DNA from: Lachnospiraceae bacterium
GTDB taxonomy: Bacteria > Bacillota > Clostridia > Lachnospirales > Lachnospiraceae
Reading direction: 5' to 3'
Length of the DNA: 64,000 nucleotides
Assembly (NCBI GenBank): GCA_029008875.1
Contig: JAQXJP010000007.1
Coordinates: forward strand, 1 to 64,000
In this document: positions 9,839-18,500 of the stretch, piece by piece
How positions within the stretch are numbered: position 1 is the stretch's first letter
How the letters are laid out: each line of letters begins with the position of its first letter
Notes under the pieces: generated by a model
The model's database searches: none
What the model was told of the DNA's origin: nothing
What the model saw: the letters and a program-made list of their open reading frames with translations, nothing else
Position numbers and translations under genes: made by a program

Positions 9839-10747
9839 CTACCCCTGCAACTTGGTATTTGCCTTCATAATCGCAACGGTAATCTGGGATAAGGTAGGCT
9901 GCTCGGTGGCAATATCCATCCCCGCGAGTTTATCCAGATTTTCCGCAAGACATATTCCCTCAAAGCCATAGCGGTTTACGGAGATGGAATAGAGAATCTG
10001 CTTTGCCTTTTCCACGTCTGCTTCCTCACCCTTGACAACAATATATTTTTCTTTGAGTTCCTCCACAAAGCCCTGTTCCACTACCTTTCCGTGCTCCAGG
10101 AAAATTGCATAATCTGTCACCTGCTCCATGTCAGCCACATTGTGGGTGGAGCAGAAAATCGTTCTCTCCCCGTCCCTGCTTACCAGATAGTCCCGCATCA
10201 TCTCGCAAAGTTTATCTCTCATAAGCGGGTCCAAAGGAGATGCCGGCTCATCCAAAATCAGGCATTCCGTATCTCTGGCCAGGGCAAACGCCATGGCCAG
10301 CTTCATTCTATTACCGCTTGACAAATCGGAAACCTTTTTGGAATACTCGATTTTCCCATCATTGGTCATGCCGATTTCCATCAGGATTCTCTCAAATTCA
10401 TTGGCATCGAAACGGTCAAAAAGCATTCCACCCAGATCCTTCACCTGCCGAATGGTCCAGCTGGGCAAAAAGTAGAGATTGGGTCCGGTATATCCGATAT
10501 TCTCCTTTACTTCCGGATTCTTCTCCCGATCCATGTCACTGTATTTTCCGAAATAAGTAATCTCGCCGGTATAATCCCTACGGATTCCCGCAAGACAATT
10601 TAACAGTGTGGTTTTTCCCGCACCATTCTCCCCGATTAAAGCGGTGCAATATCCCCTGGGGATCACAAGTTCCGGTACATCCAACGTAAACCCTTTAAAC
10701 TTCTTGACCAGATTATGACATCTGATCTCCGGTGTAATCATTTCCAT
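9839..10747 (-). CDS. ABC transporter ATP-binding protein
   Basis: 302 aa. Walker A is GENGAGKTT near residue 38, the signature is LSSGNRMKLA (a divergent LSGGQ), Walker B is CLILDEPASPLDP, and the H-loop is FCSTHN. The C-terminal extension of about 80 residues is typical of the GntR-linked YtrB/BcrA class. It energises the two membrane proteins that follow. GGAGAAAC precedes the ATG. Substrate is unknown; relatives act in antibiotic or cell-wall stress responses. Confidence 0.93.
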   Translation of the reverse strand: MEMITPEIRCHNLVKKFKGFTLDVPELVIPRGYCTALIGENGAGKTTLLNCLAGIRRDYTGEITYFGKYSDMDREKNPEVKENIGYTGPNLYFLPSWTIRQVKDLGGMLFDRFDANEFERILMEIGMTNDGKIEYSKKVSDLSSGNRMKLAMAFALARDTECLILDEPASPLDPLMRDKLCEMMRDYLVSRDGERTIFCSTHNVADMEQVTDYAIFLEHGKVVEQGFVEELKEKYIVVKGEEADVEKAKQILYSISVNRYGFEGICLAENLDKLAGMDIATEQPTLSQITVAIMKANTKLQG

Positions 10748-10793
10748 TTTTGTTTCTCCTTTTCTTCTTATCTCATATTCTTCCTAGTCAATC

Positions 10794-11174
10794 TCAAATT
10801 TCCATGTCCGACATTCTCATCAATGCCGCCAGGGTATCAAACACTTCATCGTCCTTCATTCCCGCGATTTTTGCAGCGGAAATTGCCTCCATCAGGGCGT
10901 CCTCCACCCTGCGCCTGTGCTGTTCCTTGAGCAGATCCGTGTTCATGGCATTCACATAAAAGCCCTTTCCCTGCACCGCCGTGATGAGGCCCTCCTTTTC
11001 CAGTATCTCATAGGCCTTCATGGTGGTAATCACACTGATGGATAACTCCTTCGCAAGGGATCGGATGGATTGGAGATATTCTCCCTCCTTATATTTTCCC
11101 GCCAGAATCTGCTCTCGAAAGTTGTCTGCAATTTGCTGGTAAATCGGTACTCCCGAATTCTGTAGAATCTTCAT
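10794..11174 (-). CDS. GntR-family regulator, YtrA type
   Basis: 126 aa. It has the N-terminal winged helix of GntR proteins (PIYQQIADNFREQILAGKY, LAKELSISVITTMKAYEILE) and a short C-terminal tail of about 45 residues, as in the YtrA subfamily that autorepresses ABC operons. It lies between the CPBP gene and the ABC ATPase. The palindrome over the operon promoter at 12362-12376 is its probable operator. Confidence 0.92.
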   Translation of the reverse strand: MKILQNSGVPIYQQIADNFREQILAGKYKEGEYLQSIRSLAKELSISVITTMKAYEILEKEGLITAVQGKGFYVNAMNTDLLKEQHRRRVEDALMEAISAAKIAGMKDDEVFDTLAALMRMSDMEI

Positions 11175-11199
11175 ATATCCCTCTTTCTCTTTGCCTGTC

Positions 11200-12156
11200 T
11201 TATTGTTTCACTTTGCTGCTCTTTTTCCATGGCTCCAGATACAGAAGTACAATTCCGATCACCATCACGGCAGTAACCGCCAGGCCCCCTTCCAATCCGA
11301 AAGCTCCTCCGTTAATCAGTTCCCGATTCTCCGCAAATGTGCAATCCAGAACAGAAGCCATCTTGCCGTTTCCGCTCACCTGAATTCCATAGAAATTGCC
11401 CTGGACAAAGTTCCAAACCGAATGCACCGCTCCGATTCCCCAGATATTTCCTCTCCGCACAAAGTAGAGGGAAGCAAAGATTCCAAACAACACCAGGTTA
11501 ATAAATGCCAACACAGAGATTCCGGCATTCAGCAGGTGAAGCGCCGCAAACACCAGAGCGTTGGTAAGAATCGCCACCCAGAGGGGATATTTTCTGGCGA
11601 TGGAGCACATCATGTAGCCTCTGCAAAGCACCTCTTCCGCCATTCCCTGAATCATAAATCCGATTGCATACAGAAGAAGAATCCATCCTCCCTTGGCAAA
11701 AGTAAAGGATAATGAGCCGGTAGCCAATGCAATCAACACCGCAATGGAAAAAGCGCAAAATCCCACAACAATTCCAAGACCGTACTCCTTCAGGAAATTT
11801 CCCTTGGTGAAGCCGAGCTTTCTGGGACTTCTCTTCTGAATCAGCGCGCACATTCCCAACACAATGGCAATCATAATGATTTCGGAAACCAGACTGACCA
11901 CCATAAATTTGTCACCGGAAAGTGCATTCACGGAAGCCAATGCAGCCGCCTCCATATCCTGGGCCTGGATTGCCGCCTGATAAGCGGAATCCCCAAACAA
12001 TACAATAATCTCATAGGGCATAATCACGAGCATCTGCCCCAGACTGCACAGGATAAAGATTCCGATAAACAACAGAATCTCCAGAATGATATTCCATCCC
12101 TTCTTCTCCCCGTAGAACTGTGTCATCCCTTCTTCATGTTTCAAATTCAGTTTCAT
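11200..12156 (-). CDS. CPBP-family intramembrane metalloprotease
   Basis: 318 aa with about eight hydrophobic segments. It carries the CPBP (Abi/Rce1-like) motifs: EEVLCRG near residues 174-180 and a later ALHLLNAG with the second metal-binding histidine. These membrane proteases clip prenylated or small peptides, including bacteriocins, in some systems; the substrate here is unknown. The ATG at 12156 has AAGGAGAG 6 nt upstream and is preferred over that at 12174. It is the first gene of the GntR-ABC operon, so it is probably co-regulated with the exporter. Confidence 0.9.
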   Translation of the reverse strand: MKLNLKHEEGMTQFYGEKKGWNIILEILLFIGIFILCSLGQMLVIMPYEIIVLFGDSAYQAAIQAQDMEAAALASVNALSGDKFMVVSLVSEIIMIAIVLGMCALIQKRSPRKLGFTKGNFLKEYGLGIVVGFCAFSIAVLIALATGSLSFTFAKGGWILLLYAIGFMIQGMAEEVLCRGYMMCSIARKYPLWVAILTNALVFAALHLLNAGISVLAFINLVLFGIFASLYFVRRGNIWGIGAVHSVWNFVQGNFYGIQVSGNGKMASVLDCTFAENRELINGGAFGLEGGLAVTAVMVIGIVLLYLEPWKKSSKVKQ

Positions 12157-12614
12157 AATTCTCTCCTTCGTCATTGTTTTTTGTTCTTTTCATTCTTTTT
12201 CAATACTATTCTTTTTCCTTCGTTGTATTCTTCTTAACAGCGGCACAATGACTCACATAACTGTATATATAGCTGTTTTCGTATCTGCTTGCACAACTTC
12301 TATAAAGACCACTTGCATAGCTTCTATACATCTGTTTACCAACTGCGTCTAAACTGTTTATGTGTTATATATACACCTATAACAATATCGTGTCAACATA
12401 ATTTTTGGAAAATTTTTGAAAAAAATATATTCTCGAGTATTTATTTCTTCTCTTTCAATATTTCTTTCCAACGTCAGCCTCGCATTTTTATATGGTAAAA
12501 ATAAATAATTTCGACGTTCGATTTTTATGTAACATGCGCTCTACCATATATTTTTTCTATGTGTTAGCATATCTATTACCCCGTTAACACACACTTACCA
12601 AAGGAGGTATTTAT
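12157..12614. other. AT-rich intergenic stretch between divergent genes
   Basis: About 460 bp, clearly richer in A/T than its surroundings. It holds the CPBP operon promoter and leader, including a near-repeat of TTGCACAACTTCTATA and TTGCATAGCTTCTATA at 12290-12330, and the ribosome site AAAGGAGG (12600-12607) of the plus-strand nuclease-like gene. No other gene is seen. Confidence 0.7.
12362..12396 (-). promoter_or_regulatory. Promoter of CPBP-GntR-ABC operon with overlapping operator
   Basis: On the minus strand: TTGACA (12396-12391), 17-nt spacer, TATATA (12373-12368). The -10 box is covered by a near-palindrome GTGTATATATAACAC (12376-12362), the GTGT-n7-ACAC type expected of YtrA-like GntR repressors. 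Binding there would block transcription. The leader to the CPBP start would be about 200 nt. Confidence 0.72.
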
Positions 12615-13400
12615 ACGAATCCAAAACAAATCAAAAAAAATATTCATACCCTGACACAGCAAATTAATCAAATGTATCATCAGCTCACATTCTATCCGCC
12701 GGGTGAATTAATCGCCCATCAAAACGGGCCTTACATCAAATTCTTTCTCAAATCGGATAAAGATTACCGCTATATTCCCAGCAAGGATCGAGAGATTAAA
12801 AAACTGTACGCCCAAAAGAAGTACCTTCAGGCACAAATCCAAGACTTTCAAGCAGAGCAAGAACTCCTGCTCACCTATCTGACCAATCACGAGAAATATG
12901 CTTCGAAAGCGGAATCTCTCCTATCCGTTCAATCCCATTACCGCGATTTGCTCATTGACACTTTCTCCACACTGGATTTCCCCGCTAAACAATGGCTCTC
13001 CGAAGAATACCCCACGAATCCCAACTTCCCCGAACAGTTGAAATATCCTTGTCCATCCGGTATATATGTCCGTTCCAAATCTGAGTTACTGATTGCAACC
13101 GCACTGTTCTCACACCACATTCCTTTTCGTTATGAGAATGAGTTGATACTGGACGGTATCCCGTACTATCCGGATTTCACCATCCTTCACCCATCGACCG
13201 GAGAAATCGTTTATTGGGAACACTTTGGGTTAATGAATGATCCCGGATATGTCAAAAAAGCGTCCCGAAAGATTGAGCATTACATTTCCTGCGGTATATA
13301 CCCGGGAATGAACCTTATCACTACATATGAATCCGATGAAATTATTTTTTCTCCCCCAATTATTGAGCAAACCCTTCAACATTATCTCGCTCTGGAGTAA
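12615..13400 (+). CDS. PD-(D/E)XK nuclease-like protein, probable ACG start
   Basis: A 261-aa protein if started at ACG 12615, which sits 7 nt after AAAGGAGG; the first in-frame ATG (12672) has no ribosome site. The frame upstream of that ATG reads (M)NPKQIKKNIHTLTQQINQ, fitting a coiled coil that continues through residues 50-90. The C-terminal half looks like a PD-(D/E)XK fold: E157 in RSKSELL, PD187 in YYPDFTI, and YWEHFG at 201-206, where the usual E-x-K reads E-H. The order resembles a family I associate with Lachnospiraceae (GELI..QNG near the start, YWEHFG near the end). Function is unknown. It lies alone in an AT-rich, repeat-rich stretch. Confidence 0.72.
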   Translation, partial: TNPKQIKKNIHTLTQQINQMYHQLTFYPPGELIAHQNGPYIKFFLKSDKDYRYIPSKDREIKKLYAQKKYLQAQIQDFQAEQELLLTYLTNHEKYASKAESLLSVQSHYRDLLIDTFSTLDFPAKQWLSEEYPTNPNFPEQLKYPCPSGIYVRSKSELLIATALFSHHIPFRYENELILDGIPYYPDFTILHPSTGEIVYWEHFGLMNDPGYVKKASRKIEHYISCGIYPGMNLITTYESDEIIFSPPIIEQTLQHYLALE

Positions 13401-13582
13401 TTGGCGTTTTTGTCCAATCACCCCTTGACTCAGTTGACGCTTTGGCAATCAGTCCCTTGGCGGTTGGCGCTTTGCAATCAGTCCCTTGGGCAGTTGGCGC
13501 TTTGACAATTAGTCCCTTGACAGTTGACTTCTTGAACCAATTACCACTTTGGCCGATTGTCCCCTTGGCCCAATCAACACTT
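13401..13582. repeat. Degenerate 30-bp minisatellite
   Basis: Five to six degenerate copies with a 30-bp period. Clear unit starts are GTTGACGCTTTGG at 13433, GTTGGCGCTTTG at 13463, GTTGGCGCTTTGAC at 13493 and GTTGACTTCTTGAAC at 13523, each followed by a CAATCAGTCCCTTGG-like part. It begins just after the nuclease-like gene's stop. The period is a multiple of 3 and the minus strand is open, but there is no ribosome site. Confidence 0.85.
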
Positions 13583-13677
13583 TGGGCTAAATGACGCTTT
13601 ACGGAGTTTTTTCGCCCAAAATATCGTATCCGATTGTTTGAAAAAACAGAGTTTGGGCAAAAAGGCTGTTTTTCCAA

Positions 13678-13736
13678 AATTTATGCCCAAATATTTCTGA
13701 AAAAACGAATTTTTGTCAATCTTTTGGGCATAAATT
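13678..13736. repeat. 14-bp inverted repeat in AT-rich intergenic DNA
   Basis: AATTTATGCCCAAA (13678-13691) and its exact complement TTTGGGCATAAATT (13723-13736) flank a 31-nt loop. Further copies of TTTGGGC/GCCCAAA are scattered over 13550-13800. Purpose unknown. Confidence 0.75.
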
Positions 13737-13875
13737 CACCTTTTAGCATGGAAAAACCCAATTCTCTGAAAAAATAGTATTTTTCTTCCATATTTTGGGC
13801 GCAAAACATCATAATTTACCTTCAAAACCCAATCCACTATAATGAGCTTCTTATCATCCACAAAATGCCAAAACA

Positions 13876-13990
13876 CTCGTCTATTGCCCGGCATCTTCCC
13901 ATCAAAATGAGTGCAAAACGCTCGTCTATTGCCCGGCATCTTTCCACCAAAACGAGCACGAAACACTTGTCTATTGCCCGGCATCATTTC
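13876..13990. repeat. Three 45-bp direct repeats containing GCCCGGCAT
   Basis: CTCGTCTATTGCCCGGCATC starts at 13876 and 13921, and with one change at 13966: an exact 45-bp period. Each copy includes GCCCGGCAT, which is also the left arm of the adjacent gltD terminator (14001), so the repeats could pair with the terminator's other arm. Confidence 0.88.
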
Positions 13991-13993
13991 ATC

Positions 13994-14030
13994 AAAAAAA
14001 GCCCGGCATACATTTCGTATGCCGGGCTTT
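13994..14030 (-). terminator. Intrinsic terminator of gltBD
   Basis: A strong hairpin, AAAGCCCGGCATAC / GTATGCCGGGCTTT, with a 5-nt loop and a run of 7 T on the minus-strand transcript. It lies 20 nt after the gltD stop. Confidence 0.94.
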
Positions 14031-14049
14031 TGGCCAAACAATCCATTTG

Positions 14050-15543
14050 TTATTGAATGGACAGATAAGAATATCCCATCAAGCTCTCGTCCACCTCACG
14101 AGCCACCTCGCGCCCCTCGCGAATAGCCCACACAACCAGAGACTGTCCGCGGTGCATATCCCCTGCGGTAAATACGTTCTTTACGTTGGTAGCATAATGC
14201 CCTTCCTCGGTGGCCACATTGGTACGCTGGTTCAATTCCACACCGAATGCCTTGGCGATATAGCTCTCAGTACCCAGAAATCCCGCTGCAATCAGCACAA
14301 GTTCAGCGGGGATTTTCTTCTCGCTTCCCTCAACCGGAACCATATTGAAGCGGCCGGTCTTCTCATCCTTCTTGGATTCCAGGCTCACAATGGTGATTTC
14401 CTTGAGGTTTCCGTTTTTATCCTTGTGGAATTCCTTAACCGTGGTCTGATAAATTCTCGGATCGCTGCCGAATACTGCAATGGCCTCCTCCTGACCATAG
14501 TCGGTCTTAAGGACCTTCGGCCACTCCGGCCACGGGTTGTTTGCTGCTCTGCTTGTGGGAGGGCAAGGCATCATCTCAAGCTGTGTCACGGATTTTGCTC
14601 CCTGACGGATTGCCGTTCCTACGCAATCGTTTCCGGTATCACCGCCGCCGATGATAACCACGTTCTTGCCTTTGGCAGATACGAATTTTCCATCGGCAAG
14701 TCCGGAGTTGAGCAAACTCTTGGTGGTCTGTGTCAGGTAATCCACCGCAAAATAGATTCCCTTCGCATCCCTTCCTGTTGCACTGATATCTCGGGGATTT
14801 TTGGCTCCGCAGGTTAGGATGACGCGATCGTATTCCTTGAGCAGCTGTGCCGCCTTTACATCGACGCCCACGTTACATCCGGTGATAAATTCAATCCCTT
14901 CCGCCTTCATGACATCGATTTTGCGGTCAATAATGTGCTTCTCCAATTTCATGTTCGGAATCCCGTACATCAGCAGTCCGCCCACACGGTCCTCTCTCTC
15001 GTACACGGTTACGGAATGTCCGCGCTGGTTCAATTGATCTGCCGCAGCAAGACCTGCAGGTCCCGCTCCGATGATGGCAACCTTCTTGCCGGTGCGAACC
15101 CGGGGTGGCTTGGGTGCCGCATACCCCATCTCATAGGCAGTCTCAATCACACCGTGCTCGTTATCCCTCACGGAAACCGGGTCTCCCCAGTGTCCGCAGG
15201 TACATGCCTTCTCGCAGAGCGCCGGACATACCCGGGAGGTGAACTCCGGAAAATTGTTGGTCTTGTGAAGCCGATTGTACGCCTGCTCCCAGTTTCCGGT
15301 GTACACCAAATCGTTCCACTCCGGAACCAGATTGTGAAGGGGACAACCGGACGTCATTCCCGCAATGGTCATACCGGACTGGCAGAATGGCACGCCGCAA
15401 TCCATGCAGCGCGAAGCCTGTTTTTGCTGTTCTTCCTTTGAGAGGAACACATGGAACTCATCGAAATTCTTGATTCGCTCTGTTGGTTCTACCGCACGTG
15501 CATCAATTCTCTCATATTCCATAAATCCTGTTGGTTTTCCCAT
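14050..15543 (-). CDS. gltD: Glutamate synthase (NADPH) small subunit GltD
   Basis: 497 aa, full length. It passes electrons from NAD(P)H through FAD and [4Fe-4S] clusters to GltB. Seen: N-terminal cluster cysteines ([31 protein letters not shown]), the FAD dinucleotide fold [15 protein letters not shown] near residue 155, and the NADPH fold [12 protein letters not shown] near 290. It follows gltB by 15 nt and closes the operon. Confidence 0.98.
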   Translation of the reverse strand: MGKPTGFMEYERIDARAVEPTERIKNFDEFHVFLSKEEQQKQASRCMDCGVPFCQSGMTIAGMTSGCPLHNLVPEWNDLVYTGNWEQAYNRLHKTNNFPEFTSRVCPALCEKACTCGHWGDPVSVRDNEHGVIETAYEMGYAAPKPPRVRTGKKVAIIGAGPAGLAAADQLNQRGHSVTVYEREDRVGGLLMYGIPNMKLEKHIIDRKIDVMKAEGIEFITGCNVGVDVKAAQLLKEYDRVILTCGAKNPRDISATGRDAKGIYFAVDYLTQTTKSLLNSGLADGKFVSAKGKNVVIIGGGDTGNDCVGTAIRQGAKSVTQLEMMPCPPTSRAANNPWPEWPKVLKTDYGQEEAIAVFGSDPRIYQTTVKEFHKDKNGNLKEITIVSLESKKDEKTGRFNMVPVEGSEKKIPAELVLIAAGFLGTESYIAKAFGVELNQRTNVATEEGHYATNVKNVFTAGDMHRGQSLVVWAIREGREVAREVDESLMGYSYLSIQ

Positions 15544-15558
15544 CTTGTGATCTCCTCC

Positions 15559-18500
15559 TTACGCTCTTGTCACGGCATAAAATGCCTCAATCATTGCCTG
15601 TTCTGCGTTCAAGCCCTTCTCTTCCATCTGGACAATTGCCATCTGCATCTTATTGTAGTCAAAAGGAATAACCTTCTTGAATTTGGGAAGATATTCGCTA
15701 AAGTGGTCGAGAACCTCCTTACCCTTCTCGGAATTTGTCAAAGTCACATGCTCTTTGATCATTTCCTTCAATTCCAGCACATCGTATTTGTTGGTTACTT
15801 CCTCGGTAAATACCATGGACTTGTTGGTGCGCATATACAGATCGTTGTCCTCGTCCAGCACATACGCGATACCACCGCTCATACCGGCCGCAAAGTTCTT
15901 GCCGGTTTTGCCGAGCACCACCACGCGGCCGCCGGTCATGTATTCGCATCCGTGATCGCCGACACCTTCCACAACCGCTGTGGCCCCGGAATTTCTTACG
16001 CAGAATCGCTCGCCGGCAACACCGTTGATAAATGCCTTACCGCTGGTTGCCCCATAGAGCGCCACGTTACCGATGATGATATTCTCATCCTTTTTGTATG
16101 TGACTCCGGTCGGCGGGTATACCACAAGCTTACCGCCGGACAATCCCTTGCCGAAGTAATCGTTGGAATCTCCCACCAACTCCAGGGTCAATCCCTTGGG
16201 GATAAATGCTCCAAAGCTCTGTCCACCTGCACCGTTACACTTGATAATGAAGGTATCCTCCTCCAATGTATCATCGTATCTCTTGGTAATCTCTGAACCG
16301 AAAATGGTTCCCAGGGCACGGTTGGTGTTGGTCACCTCAATATCAATCATACGCTTTTGCTTCTTCTCCAACGCCGGCTCCAGCTGCTTCAGAATCTCGC
16401 TCAAATCCTTGGTCTTATCCAGTTCAAAGTCATAGATTTGCTTCGGATCAAAAATTACTTTCTGCTTGGTTCCCGCAAACGGATTGCTTAAAATGTTGCT
16501 CAAATCAATCTGTGCCTCGCGGCCGGTCAAATCCTCGCGAACCTTCAGCAAATCGCTCCGTCCCACAAGTTCATCCACGGTTCTGCAACCCAATTTTGCC
16601 ATATACTCCCGCAGTTCCTCCGCGATGAAGCGCATGAAGTTTTCCACATACTCCGGCTTGCCGGAAAAACGCTTACGGAGCTCCGGATTCTGGGTGGCAA
16701 TACCTGCCGGACAGGTATCCAGGTTACAAACTCGCATCATGACACAGCCCATGGTTACAAGTGGAGCTGTTGCAAAGCCAAATTCTTCCGCACCGAGACA
16801 TGCCGCAATGGCAACATCGCGACCGCTCATCAGTTTTCCGTCGGTCTCAATGCGCACTTTGTTGCGAAGTCCGTTCATTAAAAGGGTCTGATGTGCCTCC
16901 GCAAGACCGAGCTCCCAAGGGAGTCCCGCATTGTGGATGGAGCTGCTGGGAGCTGCACCGGTTCCTCCGTCATATCCGGAGATTAATACCACCTGTGCTC
17001 CCGCCTTGGCAACACCGGCCGCGACGGTTCCAACCCCCGCCTCAGACACCAGTTTTACGGAAATTCTAGCGTCACGGTTTGCATTTTTCAAGTCGAAAAT
17101 CAACTGCTCCAAATCCTCGATGGAGTAAATATCATGGTGAGGAGGAGGTGAAATCAGGGATACACCCGGTGTGGAAAGTCTGGTTTTGGCAATCCAAGGA
17201 TATACCTTCTTACCCGGAAGGTGTCCGCCCTCTCCCGGCTTTGCTCCCTGGGCCATCTTTATCTGGATTTCCTGAGCGCTGGTCAGGTAGCGGCTGGTTA
17301 CACCGAATCGACCGGATGCCACCTGCTTGATGGCAGAGCACCGGTTCAGTCCATCCGGCCCAACCGTCAGACGGCTCTTGTCCTCGCCACCCTCACCGGT
17401 GTTGGATTTTCCGTGCAGATTGTTCATGGCAATGGCAAGTGTCTCGTGGGCTTCCTGTGAGATGGAGCCGTAGGACATGGCACCGGTCTTAAATCTTGTC
17501 ACGATGGAATCCACGCTCTCCACTTCCTCGAGGGACACTCCCTTTCTCGGGAATGCAAAATCCATAAGTCCGCGAATGTTGGTACTCTTCTGTTCCTCGT
17601 CCACCAGGGCCGTATACTGCTTGAACATCTCGTAATCCCCGCGCTGGGTGGATTGCTGAAGCAGATGGATGGTAGCCGGATTGTACAGATGTCTGTCCGC
17701 ACCACTTCTCATCTTGTGGCGTCCCTTGCTCTCAAGGGTCAAGTCCGTACCCAGTCCCAGCGGATCGTAGGCAGCGGAATGCAGCGTGTTCACATCATCT
17801 TCGATATCCTTCAGGGTGATGCCTCCGATTCGGCTCACGGTGTTGGTAAAATACTTGTCGATGACGGACTTGTCGATTCCAATCGCCTCAAAAATTTTGG
17901 ATCCCTGGTAGGACTGAATGGTGGAAATCCCCATCTTGGCTGCAATCTTGACGATACCGCTGATAATTGCATGGTTGTAATCGTCCACTGCCGCATAGTA
18001 ATCCTTGTCCAGCATATGCTCATCCACGAGCTGTTTCACGGTATCCTGTGCCAGGTAGGGGTTGATTGCCGTTGCGCCAAAGCCAAGCAGCGTGGCAAAA
18101 TGATGTACTTCTCTCGGCTCTCCGGATTCCAGAATTAAGGAGAGAGAGGTTCTCTTTTTGGTCTTAACCAAGTACTGCTGGAGTGCGGAAACCGCAAGCA
18201 GAGAAGGAATTGCCACATGATTGTCATCCACACCGCGGTCTGAAAGAATCAGAATGTTTGCCCCCTCGCGGAAGGCACGGTCCGCCTCGATGTACATGCG
18301 GTCAATAGCTTTTTCCAGGCTGGTATTCTTGTAATATACAATGTCGATGGTAGCGACCTTGAAGCCGTCCACCTTCATGGCACGAATCTTCATAAGATCC
18401 GTGTTGGTCAAAATCGGATTGTTGATGCGGAGCACCTTACAGTTCTCCGGCTTCTGTTCCAGTACGTTTCCTGCCGAACCGATGTACACCGTGGTGGAGG

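Noticed and set aside
13736-14041. Minus-strand 101-aa open frame with 15-residue repeats
   Set aside because: It begins inside the gltD terminator hairpin, has no ribosome site, and its repeats are explained by the 45-bp DNA repeats.
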